Positions 11,803 through 55,867 of a stretch of DNA of 64,000 bases are shown here, in pieces. A model generated the notes under the pieces. The model did not search any database, was not told the origin of the DNA, and saw only the letters and a list, made by a program, of their open reading frames with translations. The stretch comes from Chondrilla cf. caribensis (taxonomy: Eukaryota > Porifera > Demospongiae > Chondrillida > Chondrillidae): NCBI GenBank assembly GCA_964020155.1, contig OZ026547.1, positions 6,490,509 to 6,554,508 on the forward strand, read 5' to 3'. The translations under genes were made by a program, and so were the position numbers. Within the stretch, counting starts at the first letter, position 1; each line of letters begins with the position of its first letter.

Positions 11803-12512
11803 TTGTTGATCCATGAATGTAATTATAAAGACAATGAATAATGTTAATGTGTGTTAAACATTGTTCAAATGGTTACCTAGTTGCATAACCTTGTCGCTGT
11901 CTGTCTGCATGTGCTACTTCACTTGTGTGGAATATCTGTAACTATTGTAATTATTGTTAATTCATCGCACCCCTGAAGTCACAGGCGAATAGTGAATTTC
12001 ACAATGGTAGCTGTAGGATTTAATGGGGGGGGTCCATCTGGTATAGCAGGCAAGCAGTTGAACAGAGGATAGCGAATAATAGTTATAGATCATGATGTTT
12101 GATGATGTGACCTCATCTGAAAATTGTCCTGAATCAAAATTCTACAGCAATAATTTATTCTATGGGATAGAATGTGGCTGCTATATTTCATACTGACAAC
12201 AGGATACCAGAGTAGACGAGATGATGTGACCGCCTTTGGCGATTGTAGCATGTACATCCGGTAGAGTACCCATGACTTGTCACTGCTATTCTGTTAGCTA
12301 GGTATGTCTGCAAGGAGGACACTCCAGTCTCAGTGAAGATACTACAATTATGCTGATGCGTAATTGTAGTTATTTATTGCTGATACATCATTGCATTATT
12401 GGATTTGTTTAATTATCGACTTTATGTCTTACGTTGATGAAGAAGTTAATAGCACAATATCAGTTACTGTAGATAAACAGTACATGACTGTGTCAGCCAT
12501 TTTTCTGTTACC
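11803..12512. other. Intergenic DNA between the PLAC8-like gene and gene A
   Basis: About 700 bp with no supported coding exon, repeat array or RNA gene. It holds the 3' UTR of the PLAC8-like gene and the distal promoter of gene A. It has no similarity to the DNA immediately upstream of gene B, so it lies outside the duplicated unit. Confidence 0.5.
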
Positions 12513-12600
12513 ACGCATGCGCAGTAGTTATTTTTTTCGCGGTCCTTCGAACGATGCTAGAAGACCAAGTTGACGCTGAATGCATGAATATTGGAATGAG
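12513..12600 (+). promoter_or_regulatory. Candidate promoter of gene A with NRF1-like motif
   Basis: ACGCATGCGCA at 12513-12523 fits the palindromic NRF1-type motif and lies about 160 bp before the start codon. Gene B has the longer TGCGCATGCGCA at nearly the same distance. From about 12555 ('agaccaagttgacgctgaat') the two genes are nearly identical, which probably marks the shared 5' UTR. No TATA box is visible. The transcription start is inferred. Confidence 0.45.
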
Positions 12601-12681
12601 CTACGTCTGCTCTGCGGGAGGCAGCCCGTCACTAGGCGTGGTGACTGCTGACCACGCCTTATCTCTTTTCCTCGGAGAAGA

Positions 12682-42238
<29,557 letters not shown>

Positions 42239-42329
42239 ACTTGTATGTGCTACAGTATCAACTAGTAGATACACAATTTGTATTGACATAGCTGTTTGTG
42301 GAAAGTAGTTATAAGCTATATCGATGTTC

Positions 42330-42335
42330 AATAAA
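42330..42335 (+). promoter_or_regulatory. Polyadenylation signal of gene A
   Basis: AATAAA about 92 bases after the TAA stop, in AT-rich DNA. It is the only canonical signal between the stop codon of gene A and the start of gene B, about 400 bp later. Confidence 0.7.
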
Positions 42336-42443
42336 ATATTAATGAACCTGCTGTATTATATAAGTGAATAATGATATCACTGTCGATATAATGGTTATTT
42401 TGAGAAGTGGACAGTCTTGCTACGCGAGACTGTAGTTCGAGTT

Positions 42444-42476
42444 GCCGCCATTTTCAAATATTACTGCGCATGCGCA
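42444..42476 (+). promoter_or_regulatory. Candidate promoter of gene B: YY1-like and NRF1-like motifs
   Basis: GCCGCCATTTTC at 42444-42455 resembles a YY1 site. TGCGCATGCGCA at 42465-42476 is a full palindromic NRF1-type site, 165 bp before the ATG. Gene A has the core of both ('cagccatttttc', ACGCATGCGCA) in the same order. Both motifs are typical of TATA-less animal promoters. Binding is inferred. Confidence 0.5.
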
Positions 42477-42640
42477 GTTTGTGCTGCGTGCAGCTGCATG
42501 CAACTCTAAACGTTTGAAGGAGACCGAGTTGACGCTGAATACATGAATATTGGAATGAGCCACGTCTGCTCTGCGGGAGGCAGCCCGTCACTAGGCGTGG
42601 TGGCTGCTGACCACGCCTTATCTCTTTTCCTCGGAGAAGA

Positions 42641-45600
42641 ATGGACTCTAGGAAGAGGTTTACCGTTCGAGGCTCGCTGGTGTTCAGTCTCGTTTGTTCC
42701 CTTCTTGTAACTTCGGTTCTGGCGTCTCACTTCAGAGGAGGTATCATTTCTTGGAGAGCAGTGGATCCGGACAACTTCGACGGGAACGTAAGTAGACGTG
42801 CTGTTCGTTGTTCTGCATGTGGTGGAAGTATCTCTTTTTGTGACATTTAACAGCGAGATGACATCGCCTCTAGTGCGCCTCTTGCTTGCTCCTAGCTGTA
42901 TGCTTAGGACGTTGTACTTATTCGGCAGAACAGTTTGTATAGAACCTTACAGCACACGACCATTGTCAGCTGTAAATTCGTATTTGGTAAGCGTTCGACT
43001 ATATACGTAGGTCCGAGGCGAACGATGTGAATTGGCTAGGACGAGGCCGACAACGCAGTGAGACCCATATTAAATTGTACGCCCGCTATATATACAGTAA
43101 GGTAAACGGGGGTAATTCCGTCATACATTGACTTTAACACTGTATAAACCAACGACGCTAGAAACTACAAGTGGTAAACTTAAACGGGCAGCGGACCTAC
43201 ATGTGTAGAATCAGCGTACCTGATTTGAGCCAGTTACTCTTCGTCGTTAATGAACATGGTTTTGAAGTATACTGCCGATTCGAATTGGGGGGAATTCCGT
43301 AATTTCCGGAGCCCTTCATTTTAGAGCATTGTACAACGGCGAGGAGTATAAAACGAGTTACAATTGAGGTTACAAGCAGCTTAAAAGTACTAGTCTAAGA
43401 CTATATTGTGCCTGAATTCTACCCCGTTGTCGATCATCTCATTTATACTGTGAGCACAATAGCGTAACGATTTCGGCATTGTCTTGTACGTAGAGAAGAC
43501 CGGTACAATCGTAGCCGCTGGGCTAACAGCGCACTAGTTAAAGTTGACTAGCAGGTATATTGCAGGACGTCGCTCCATACCTTCGCTCCAGTAAAGTGAG
43601 TTGAAATCGAAAATTACGAAATTACCCCAATTACGGAATTGCCCCCATTTACCTTAGCGCCAAAATTTTAAATAAATAATAAAATTATGTACTAACTTAA
43701 GAGTAATGAAAAACGTAATATTGTTTACATAGAAATGCGGCTTACCACAAGCTGTACTTGCTACTGTTGCTACGTAAACATCACATATTCAAACGTTCTC
43801 CATGTCAAGCAATATGCTAGGCTCTCCAGGGTAGCTATAGTATGGTAACCCTTCGCTGGAGTATACCTCGTAGTGGAGTGCGGCCACTTGCTCTTCATGA
43901 ACTGGGCATGAATCATGTGCTATTATTGGAGTTACGTACGCACTCCTGGCCAGTGATGTAGCTAGAAGTTTAATAAAGGGTGATGCAGATATCTAGAACA
44001 CTGAAGCTTCGCCAAACATATTAATTTCAGCGAAGGTTCTTCTGAACCTAAGAAAGAAGACCAAGTAATTCGAGTGTTTTTTTTAACTCGAATTACTTGT
44101 TTGAAGAGTTCACACAGAGAAAATAAGCTGATAAATGAAAGGAAAACACATGGTTTAGCTACACACTGCCTGGCCATTATGTACGATTGGTGATATGATA
44201 AGGTTTATCAAGCAGCATCTCGTCAATATCTCAGCAGTACTGAACTACCCACCATACATCTCAGTAGTACTGAACTACCCACCACACATCTCAGTAGTAC
44301 TGAACTACCCACCATACATCTCAGTAGTACTGAACTACCCACCACACATCTCAGTAGTACTCAACTACCCACCACACATCTCAGCAGTACTGAACTACCC
44401 ACCATACATCTCAGTAGTACTCAACTACCCACCACACATCTCAGTAGTACTGAACTACCCACCACACATCTCAGTAGTACTCAACTACCCACCACACATC
44501 TCAGTAGTACTGAACTACCCACCATACATCTCAGTAGTACTGAACTACCCACCACACATCTCAGTAGTACTGAACTACCCACCACACATCTCAGTAGTAC
44601 TGAACTACCCACCACACATCTCAGTAGTACTGAACTACCCACCACACATCTCAGCAGTACTGAACTACCCACCACACATCTCAGTAGTACTGAACTACCC
44701 ACCACACATCTCAGTAGTACTGAACTACCCACCACACATCTCAGTAGTACTGAACTACCCACCATACATCTCAGTAGTACTGAACTACCCACCACACGTA
44801 CATCTCAGTAGTACTGAACTACCCACCATACATCTCAGTAGTACTGAACTACCCACCATACATCTCAGCAGTACTGAACTACCCACCACACATCTCAGTA
44901 GTACTGAACTACCCACCACACATCTCAGTAGTACTGAACTACCCAACACACATCTCAGCAGTACTGACCACACTTAACTGAGGGTGGTCTGAGTGTAGTC
45001 TGGGGGAAGAGCTACATTGTTTGTTAGTTTAGACAACAGGAAACTGTAATGGTATTCATAGCCTTAATAAGTAAACAATGAATTGAATTAGGAATCACAG
45101 GATAGTTGCATAATATTTGAATACAGAGTAAAAGGTGGGTGGCTGGTTATGGTTAGAAGAAAGGTCACTAGAATATCACATTGAAAGTGACTACCAGGTC
45201 TTCGAAAGATGAAGTCTTATGTCTTTGTAGAGTGTGTGGTAACTGAAGCAATTTCCTACAATTCAACTCTTTCAATGCAGATTGAGATCACTCATCGTGT
45301 GGCTTGGAGGAGAGGTACTGCCTACTGCGATGCCAACACTTCACCCTCAACACTGCTCTCTGGAGGGTCTCTGACCTGTCGTTCGGGATGCTCTGGTAAC
45401 CTCGGCAGTATGAGCTTCTACTGCACCGACTATAGTGTGAGTGAAGACTGGACATCTGGAGAGAGGACGTACACCACCAACATTGGGAGGAGTGTGACTA
45501 GCTTTGAGGCAGCGTGAGTACCATCATTCCCCACATACACACTAGTTGTGTATCTGCTGAGGGAATTTATATTGTAGTTCGTATTGTGCAAAAGTTGGTG

Positions 45601-46983
45601 ATTTTAAAAATGCAGAGAACTATAGTATTTGCATTGGAATTCAAGACTGAAGCCTTTACGGAATGTAATATTTTCAGCGAGGTTCTTCAAAGGGTGGGGA
45701 TGGTAGTCATATGCTCAAACTCGGCCAATCATCCCATGCCCTATGCTGTGGAGTACCTCTTGATATGTTCTCAATAGACCACTACTGCTCCTAGTACTCA
45801 AGTGCTAGTAGCAATGAAAGCACCAAAAGGTGCTGATGCCTCCTCGGTCCACAGTTTATCCAGCAGTATAGACCACAGATATAATGCACAACAGCTACGT
45901 ATGTATTCATTTTAGACTTTACAGGGGCCAGGGCCCACTTGTACTGTATCAGCAAAGTGTTCCTCAATGGGAAATCGCCGAGATTCACCCAAAGGAACAG
46001 AGCCTGGTGTGCATTAAAAATGAAGAGCTGCCCAATAACCCATACGAGCACACTAGATGACAGTAAAAGTGGGACATTTTAGTTTCCAGATAAAAGCCCC
46101 AGAACAAGACAGGGATGGTCCAAATAGGCACGTAGTCAAGATGGACACACCATGGGTTAGGAACAGAACGCTCCCCACATCCACAGCAGACAGTGTACCA
46201 TTTGCTGCATGACGCAATCCAATCCTTGGTGTGATGTCGGGGTTGCTGTGTTCCTATGACATGGCATGGTCTTTGGCTGGCAGGTGTTAATAATATTATT
46301 GTTGTTTTACTTGTTAATAATTACTTGCTATTTATAGTTATTAATACTATTATTGTTTATAATAATGTGATATCTTAACATGTGTGTCTGTACAAATTGC
46401 TCCCACATTTAAGATTTGCAAGCTGTTGCTGGATTCGATTGAATTCTGGTGGTGGATCATGGGAAGTGAGGGTCAAAGGAGACTTGTCGGTGAGAACTGA
46501 CACTGGGAGACTGAACACCTCTCCAGTGTCCGCTACTCAGCCCATCATCAGACTGTGCTATACCCAACCAAGAACCATCTCTATCCCAGGTGAGAACGTA
46601 CTAATGTGATTTTCTGTATACTGGCACAGATCACCTGCACATGTAGTGTGTTTGCATGTGACATATCAATATGCAATCCCTTCTATCCCTGGTGGTGATG
46701 GATCGTTGGAATGCAATCCCTTCTATCCCTGGTGGTGATGGATCGTTGGAAAGGATCCATTCTTACTATGTTACTGGTATTGTAATTCCCCAGTGTACAT
46801 TATCAATTTGAGCTTCTCGGAAACAACTAATATGTTAACGAGTAGAATACACCAAGAAAACATATTTAAATGTCCTTGTTTCACTGATAATCGGCTAGTG
46901 TTGAAATACTAAACCCAGTACACTATTCTTCAGAGTACTTTTATTGGAACTGCCTATATGTGTGTCTGCATATTTGTACACAC

Positions 46984-47025
<42 letters not shown>

Positions 47026-47761
47026 GCACGCACGCACACACACGCACACACACACACACGCACACACACACACACGCACATGCACACAATGTCCTCTCAT
47101 TTGTACAGTTCAAGATGCTGATGGTGATGTGGTCAAGTGTAGATGGTCATCATCGAGTCAGGGAGAATGTGCTGGTGTGTGCAGTACCTTCAGCTATGGC
47201 ACTCTGGATGGGGTTAGTTTAGAGTTTATATTCAGTGAATGGATTGTTGTTAGCACTTTAATAGCATCAACTGGACATCAGATGGACAAGCATGGTGCTG
47301 TCCTAGCTAACAAAACCCCAAATAATCCCAGGATAATCTGTGACATCACAGTTGTGCAGATAGGTCTATCTGACCAGACTCCACTTACAATGTATGCACA
47401 TCGATATCCATCCATACATGTACAAGGTGTTATTCCAGTGTGGACTTCCCTTCCCTATAGAATGCTTGTACTCTGTCCTATGATGGCAGAGGAGCTAGCA
47501 ATGGGTGGTATGCAGTTGCCCTACAGATCGAGGACTTTGCTACATCGTCCTCTACCACACCACTCAGCAGTGTCCCTCTCCAGTTCCTGGTCAACACTTT
47601 CTACAGTGCCAACTGTATGTCCTATCCACCTCCAACCTTAGTGGACACACTGGGCGACAGTGCCTGTGTTGGTGTTGCTGCTGGCACTCAATTCACTCAA
47701 AGGATAACAGCACAGTCTGGAAGTAATTCTACCTCGTGAGTACACTTTATGCAGTGGATGC

Positions 47762-47812
<51 letters not shown>

Positions 47813-49949
47813 TTGTGTGTGTGTGTGGGTGGGTGTGTTGTGGGTGTGGGTGTGAGTGTGGGTGTAGGTGTGGTTCATACCTTCAAGGAGCATGTTATTC
47901 CAGCCATTTTTCTCACTGATCATATGTACTGTAGATGAAGGTGCTTAGGGTAGACATAGCTGAAGAAGAAGATTTGAATGATTTCTTATTGTCTATAGCA
48001 GAATGTTTTCCCCATATCTTAGGCCTGGAGGGGGTATTACTAGTTGATTCATGAAATGGCATTGTGTACACCCAATGTCTATAGCAGAATGTTTTCCCCA
48101 TATCTTAGGCCTGGAGGGGGTATTACTAGTTGATTCATGAAATGGCATTGTGTACACCCAATGTCTATAGCAGAGTGCTTTCCTATGTCTTAGGCCTGGA
48201 GGGGGTATTACTAGTTGATTCACCAGGTACAGAGGTAGCAGTCACCTGCTGAGATGTTTGGTACAATAAATTCCTGTGACTAGTGATTTCCACTGGACCT
48301 CCATATTTGATTCATGAAATGACGTTGTGTACACCCCATGCTCCAAGTTGCACTAATCTGTCCACAGACCCTTTATCTGCCATTATATATGTGCTCAATG
48401 CAATTGTACACATGACAATGATTTGTGTGTACATGCACCCACCAACCTCATGACAAGCCTGATGACATGCCTTATGTTTCTCACATGAATTCTGGCAGAT
48501 CACTGAGGATCCACTGTACATCATATTGTGTTCCTTGGTCTCCTGCAGGATCAGCAGCATCCAGACAGTGTCCCCCCGGGGGTTCACCAAGAGTGCCTTG
48601 ACCAGAATATCCGGGACTCAACGGTGGTACATCGATGTGACCTGGACCCCCTCATCCACTCAGACTGGACCACAGATCTTCTGCTATCAAGCATTTGACA
48701 ACGTCTAGTGAGTAGGGTGAAATGCACACACACACACACACACACACACGTGTGCACAAACCTTTCAATGATCATTTTGCACATTTACATGTACAGTTTC
48801 CATTTCGTTATGCTATGTCCTGTCATACTTTCAGTCAATCTTCAGAACAACGATGTATCACTCTTCTCAGTGGAGGTGAGTACGTACGTATGTGGATACA
48901 TGCACACACACACATAGGCATACAGGTGCACACACTCAAACTGCTCTATCGCAGTACAGAGCCTGAGGTATTGCACTTTTTCTTTGTATGTTCCAGTGAG
49001 TGGACCTAGCGTGGTGCCAAAATCAGATGAAGTGTCAGGAGAGAAGAATGGCAGACATGAGTGGTCTGTGAAGTTCGACGAACACGTAAGTGCTGCTGAC
49101 ACACCATATCTGCTACTATGACCTGTAAGTACTAGTCTAATCCTGCACTCAGTGGTAGTGGAGGTCCACCTGGTCTACTCCCCACTCCTCTCCCTCCCTC
49201 AGTGGTAGTGGAGGTCCACCTGGTCTACTCCCCACTCCTCTCCCTCCCCCAGTGGTGGTGGAGGTCCACCTGGTCTACTCCCCACTCCTCTCCCTCCCCC
49301 AGTGGTGGTGGAGGTCCACCTGGTCTACTCCCCACTCCTCTCCCTCCCTCAGTGGTAGTGGAGGTCCACCTGGTCTACTCCCCACTCCTCTCCCTCCCTC
49401 AGTGGTGGTGGAGGTCCACCTGGTCTACTCCCCACTCCTCTCCCTCCCTCAGTGGTAGTGGAGGTCCACCTGGTCTACTCCCCACTCCTCTCCCTCCCGC
49501 AGTGGTAGTGGAGGTCCACCTGGTCTACTCCCCACTCCTCTCCCTCCCTCAGTTCACCAGACCCACTTCATCGGCGTCCATCAAGATCTACGAGCAAGGA
49601 ACCAATGAACTTGTTGAATCATTGGATGCTTCCACTGACCTGACCAATGTGGTGTTCCCTACCTCTGGTGGGAATACCACACTCAAGTTCTACACAGCAA
49701 CACATGACCCCAATGTCAACTATTATGTGCTCTTGGATCCAGGTGGGTGGATGTTGGTGAGAGATGTGTGGGTGGGTGAGGAGTGTGGGTGGGTGTGTCC
49801 ATGTGGGAGTGAGTATGCTGATCTGTCCCAGTGATATTAGTGGTTACAGCTGCAGTGTGTACATCTCTCAGGTGTGGTGAACGGTATAGAGCATTGTGGA
49901 GTCCAGTCAGAGCCAATTGATGATCCCCAAACATGGGAAGCTAAACTAA
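42641..49949 (+). CDS. Gene B exons 1-10: signal peptide and N-terminal ectodomain
   Basis: Residues 1-494, nearly identical to gene A. Exon lengths match in all but exon 3, which is 3 bp longer ([10 protein letters not shown] against IHAVGDGSW). Cleavage is likely after ...TSVLA, before SHFRGG. Intron phases are the same as in A. The exon 4 donor is GTTAGT here rather than GTAAGT. Confidence 0.88.
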
Positions 49950-52443
49950 GTCAGTACGCCCACTACCTACAGTTCACTGCGTATACACAGTACTGTATCA
50001 TGTGCTCGTCATGTGATCCACTGTATCATTTACTTGTCATGTCGCTCACTGCATCGTGCTTATTGTGCAAGGATCTCCATGTGCTAATCATGTGCTTGTC
50101 ATGTGATCCACTCGTGCTTATAATGCAAGAATCTCCATGTGCATATCATGTGCTTATCATGCAAGGCTCTCCATGTGCAGATCATGTGCTTATCATGTGA
50201 TGATCTCCATGTGCATATCATGTGCTCGTCATGTGACCCACTGCTCCACCCCTTCCAATGTAGCATGCAGAGATGACTACGTCTATCGATACACTGACTA
50301 CACTCAAGGTACCTGCAGGAACAAGTTCCCCGACAACCCAGTGGTGGCTGTTGGTCAGGACAGTGACCCCAAGGACTGCTCCTGTCCGGACGGGACTGTG
50401 GTAGACCAGAGGAAGTCCCAGTGGACAAAATGGCTGAATCGGGACCACCACAGCGGACACGGCGACTTTGAGGATTTGGTTAATTTCCTTGCCATGAACG
50501 ATCCTCCCGTCTGTGAACACCCTGTAGGTATCGAGTGTCGTGTGCGGGGAACACAAGTGGACTACAGAGATAGCGGTGAAGTTTACAGCTGCACTCCTGA
50601 GGTGGGAGGAGTATGTCGCCATGATAACCAACCAGCAGGTGTCCAGTGCAGCGATTACGAGGTGCGATTCCAGTGCCCTTGTGGATCTCTTCCGTACACA
50701 CATGTGGAGTACGACGAGGATTATCCCTGCAACTGCTTCGACCCAGCTGAATGTCCTTCCTGCAGAGGTGGAGCATGGGGAGACCCTCACTACACCTCCT
50801 ATGACGGGCTGTACTTTGACCTCTTTGACCACTGCACGCACATCTTCACCAAGGACTGCCAGGACAACACTTTCGCTGTCTACTCTGTCACCTCCAACAC
50901 GTGTACTAACGGCCGCATTCCAACGTGCATAGATGAAGTGTATGTGGAGATCGGGTCCAACGTCCTCATCCACCTCTACGACTACCCGCCCACCTATGAC
51001 TTCACTGGTATCTCAGACCTGTCCTCAGTCAGCACAACTGTTACTCTTCAGAACAACCAGATCACTGTGTACATCCGCGACTTGGACGTGGTGGTCACCT
51101 TCGGCAGGTGGTTGCTGAACGTACAGGTCTCCTCCGACTACGGCGGGAAACTCTGCGGGTTGCTAGGCGACTGTAACGGGGACAAGTACAACGACATGTA
51201 CATCCACAACACCACCGGCCACCTTGTACCAGGTACTCTACAGGAGTTCGAGGAAGAGTATCGTGTCTACAACTTCACCGACGATGGCTGTCAGTTTGTC
51301 AACCACATCGACGTGACGTGTGGGCGGGATGACATCAATGATGCAGACGAAGCCCTATGTGACCTGCTCACAGACACAACTGGGAACTATTCTGCCTGCC
51401 ACTCCCACATATCCCCCGAACCGTTCCACAGTGACTGTTTTGTTGACGCCTGTTTCGTTCAAGACAAGCAGGAAGGACTTTGTAGGACTCTGCTGAGCTA
51501 CGCCGACAAGTGTAGGTCACTCGGGATTGATGTGGGACCACCTCCAGCTGACTGTGGTGAGTTGTAACACACCATGCAGTGCAATACAATGCCATGTACA
51601 CCCACCATGAGTGGTGACTGGCCCACGCCAGATCAGTTCTACATATGACATTGAGTGGTCGTTCTTCAATATACTAGTGTTATTCTTCAATATACTTCAT
51701 CAATTTTGAATGCAAAGAAAGTTCCCCTATGCCCCTCCATCCCAGTGTGTAAATACGTAGTTCCTGCTTTGTTGTGGGGTGGCCTAGCAGGCCAGACTAC
51801 CTTATGCACGGAAATTTCACGGTACTAAACTTTTGTGATTTTTGTGGAATGCCTGGTCATCCACAAAGCTTAGTCCGCAAATTAGTACTCGCGATTACGT
51901 AGTATTAAATTATTTCCACGCATACAGTAATTAATTTGTTTATCTGCTGATTCCAAACCATTCACACTTTATTGTGGCACCTACCAGGATGGGCTATCTT
52001 ACCAGACCCAGACCCACCCTCCAATAGTCCCCACATAATGTCTGCCCAACACCTCATGCACATGACAATCATGTGATATCATGTGGTTTGATTTCTCTTT
52101 TCAGTGCCCTCCTGTCCAGTGGGTCAGTCCTTCAAGTGTGGTCCAGTGGTGTCCCCGACCTGCCAACACCCTCAAGGAACCACAGACAGGGACTCTTGTG
52201 TTATGGGTTGTTACTGCAATGACGGGAAAGTCCTGGAGGTTAACGGAGAGTGTGTTGATCCTGCTGATTGTATAGGTGAGTGTGTGGGTGTGTGTGTGTG
52301 GGTGTGTGTGTGTGTGTGTGGGTGTGGGTGTACGTGGGTGGGTGTGCCTGTGCCTGTGTGCTTGTGTGTGTGCATGTGCGTGTATAGGTGAGTGTGTGTG
52401 TGTGTGTGTGTGGGTGTGGGTGTGTGTGTGTGGGTGGATGTGT

Positions 52444-52483
<40 letters not shown>

Positions 52484-52495
52484 ATGTGGGTGTGT

Positions 52496-52562
<67 letters not shown>

Positions 52563-55264
52563 GACGTACATGTGTGTGGGTGTGCGGGTGTGTGTGTGTG
52601 GGTGTGTACGGACGTACATGTGTCTGTCCCCATCTCATATTCTGTTCTTTCTTCAATTTCATCAATCCACTGACTATTGCCGACATTCTCCTTATGTAGT
52701 GTGTCCATTTGACCATGTGATCCGGTTTGGACTGGACCCCCAGCCATCCTGCCGCAACCCAAAACCCGAGAACCAGACCAAAGTCCACGGCTGCTTCTGT
52801 CCTGAGGGGAGTGTGCTGAATGACAGAACTGGTCGTTGTATTCAAGCGTCCTCTTGTCCAGCTTGTTCCGGCAGTGCCTCAGGAGACCCCCACTACATCA
52901 CCTACGATGGGTATCGATATGACCTGTTTGACCACTGCACTCACGTCTTCTCCAAAGACTGTGCCAACAACACATTTGCCGTGTATTCCATCACATCTGA
53001 CACTTGTTCTGGAGGACGTGCACCAACTTGTATTGATCGGGCAGTCGTGGAGGTACCCGCCCACGGAGTGTGGATCTACTTGGACTATTTGGAGTACACC
53101 TTCACAGGTGTGGGTGGACTGGAGGATGTCAACATTGAGGTGATCGTTGGTCATCAGATAACAGTGCGACTTATCGACTATGATGTGGTGATCACGTTTT
53201 CCAGATACTTCCTGAGTGTACGGGCTCCACTGTCTTACAGAGGTAAACTGTGTGGTCTGTTGGGTGACTGTGACGGTGACATGTCAAATGACTTCAAACT
53301 CCAGAACAGTAGCGTGAGTGACTTGTTGACGTTTGAGGAGGAGTACAGAGCACCTCATGTGAACAGCTCCTGTTCCTACCAAGGTCCAATGCCCGCTTTC
53401 TGCGATCCTGCAATTTTGTCTGAAGCTCAAACCTTCTGTAATAGTCTGATCGATCCAACTGGTAGCTATAGCAACTGCCATGGTGTCATATCTCCGATGA
53501 ACAGCTACGACAGCTGTGTACTGGATTACTGCTTTGTCAACGCGGACGACTCCCTCACTACGGTGTGCAGGGTCATTCAGGATTATGCCGACGAGTGTAG
53601 ATTCCATGGAATACAAGTTGGATTCCTCCCTGCTGACTGCCGTGAGTGGTTGGCACATCATATGTTTTCACATGCGTACATGTTGGCTGTCTTATTGTAT
53701 TGGTACAATTTTAAATAATGCCCCTTTCTTCACACACACACATCTTCCCTTATATTCACAATTTGTGTATTCCTAAGCAGGCAAGGAGGTGTGTACATGT
53801 ATTCAGAGGATAGTCAATCTTTGTTGTGACACCAAATTCCTGTCAAAAGATCATTTGAAATCATGTTCTTCCAGCTGCCTATGATTGTTTGTGTAAACAA
53901 GTTGACAGTGATGTCTGTCCTAATATGGTGCCTCAATTATTGGTTGCTCAGTTATCGGTTTCTTGAACAAACCCTCTAATGTCAATTCCATTCCTACAGG
54001 GCCAACCTGTCCTCCTGGTCAGACATTCAGATGTGGTCCATCTATCCCTCAATCCTGTCAGAATCCAGATGGGTATGATGATGGATATTGTGTAGAAGGA
54101 TGCTACTGTAACAATGGTACCATACTGGACATTACTGGAGAGTGTGTTGACCCATCGCAATGTACAGGTGAGATGGATTGCTGGTGTTAGCCATGTTATT
54201 TCCATGGCTGTATGTACATGAGTGTTGTGTAGTCAAATTTGTATGTGTGTTATGACCACATTCTCTGGTCTCTGTCCACAGTCTGTCCTTCCGACCGTAT
54301 CGTTCGCTATGGATATGTTCCTGAACTGACATGTCGCAATCCTGTTCCACCCGATGGAGAAGAGAGGGTCATTGGGTGCTTCTGTCCTTTGGGATATCTT
54401 GTGAACGATTTGACTGGAAAGTGTATCGAAGCAACAAAATGTCCAGCATGTACCGGTCTTGCCTCAGGAGACCCTCACTACCTCACCTACGACGGCCGTT
54501 ACTACGATCTGTTTGACCACTGCTCACACCTCTTCTCCAAGGACTGTGTGAACAATACCTTTGCAGTTTACTCCATCACCTCCGACAGGTGTAGTGGAGG
54601 TCTTGCTCCGACTTGTATTGACAGAGCAGTGGTGGAGGTTCCTCCACTAAATGTGACCATCCACCTCTACATGGAAGGTGTACCCAAGTACGACTTTGAT
54701 GGTGCACCCTCTCTACCAGCTAACATAGTAGTTGTCCAGACCAGTAGTCGTGTCATGCTCCACCTTGTGGACTACGAGGTCTACATATGGTATGGTAGGT
54801 ATTACCTGAAGGTCCAGACACCTGTGAGCTATGGGAATAATTTATGTGGGTTGCTAGGTAACTGTAACGGTAATACCAGCGATGACTGGAAGCTTACAGA
54901 TGGTAACATCACTTCTGATGTCAACACACTTGAACGTGATTTCCGATCTTATGATTATGATGACGAATGTACATTTGTGGATCCAATGCCTGCAAGCGGC
55001 AACGGCTTCATTGGTGCCAGCTGTGAACTGGATGGTGATGCTGAGGATTTCTGCTACCATGTTGTAATGGAGAATGGGACCTATTCCCCATGCTACGGCT
55101 TCATTGATCCAGACCCTGTGTTTGATAACTGTGTCCTGGACTACTGTTTCCTCAGTGAAGAGTTAATAGACGGACCATGTCGTACCATATTGGACTATGC
55201 TGATTCTTGTAGGCAGAGTGGAGTAGAAGTTGGACTGATTCATAAGATGTGCCGTGAGTGTCTC

Positions 55265-55335
<71 letters not shown>

Positions 55336-55784
55336 GCGTGTGTGTGTAGATGCGCGTGGATGTGTGTGTGTGTGTGTAGAGAGGTTGAGGGTGTGTGAGT
55401 GATTGTGTGCAATGGAGAAAAGTGGAAGATTTGTGAATGTGTGGTGGTTGTACTGATGTATTTGCTGTATACTCACCTCCACTCTCCCACTATGCACTAT
55501 GCATATCTCCACATTCCATCAAGTATTAATGTTGTATCTTCTGTTCTGTAGGTCCCCAGTGTCCTGATGGTCAGAGTTATCGTTGTGGTCCACTGCGTCC
55601 CCCATCATGTGAGAATCCCCAGGCTATCTGGGACCATGCATGTATTGAAGGATGTTACTGCAATGAAGGTACTATCCTGGATGTTGACGGAAGCTGTGTA
55701 GCACCTGAAGACTGTATAGGTTAGAGGTTGTCTGTACACTATGTACACACTTCAATGTTTGTATGTGCATAGACATGCATGCTA

Positions 55785-55867
<83 letters not shown>

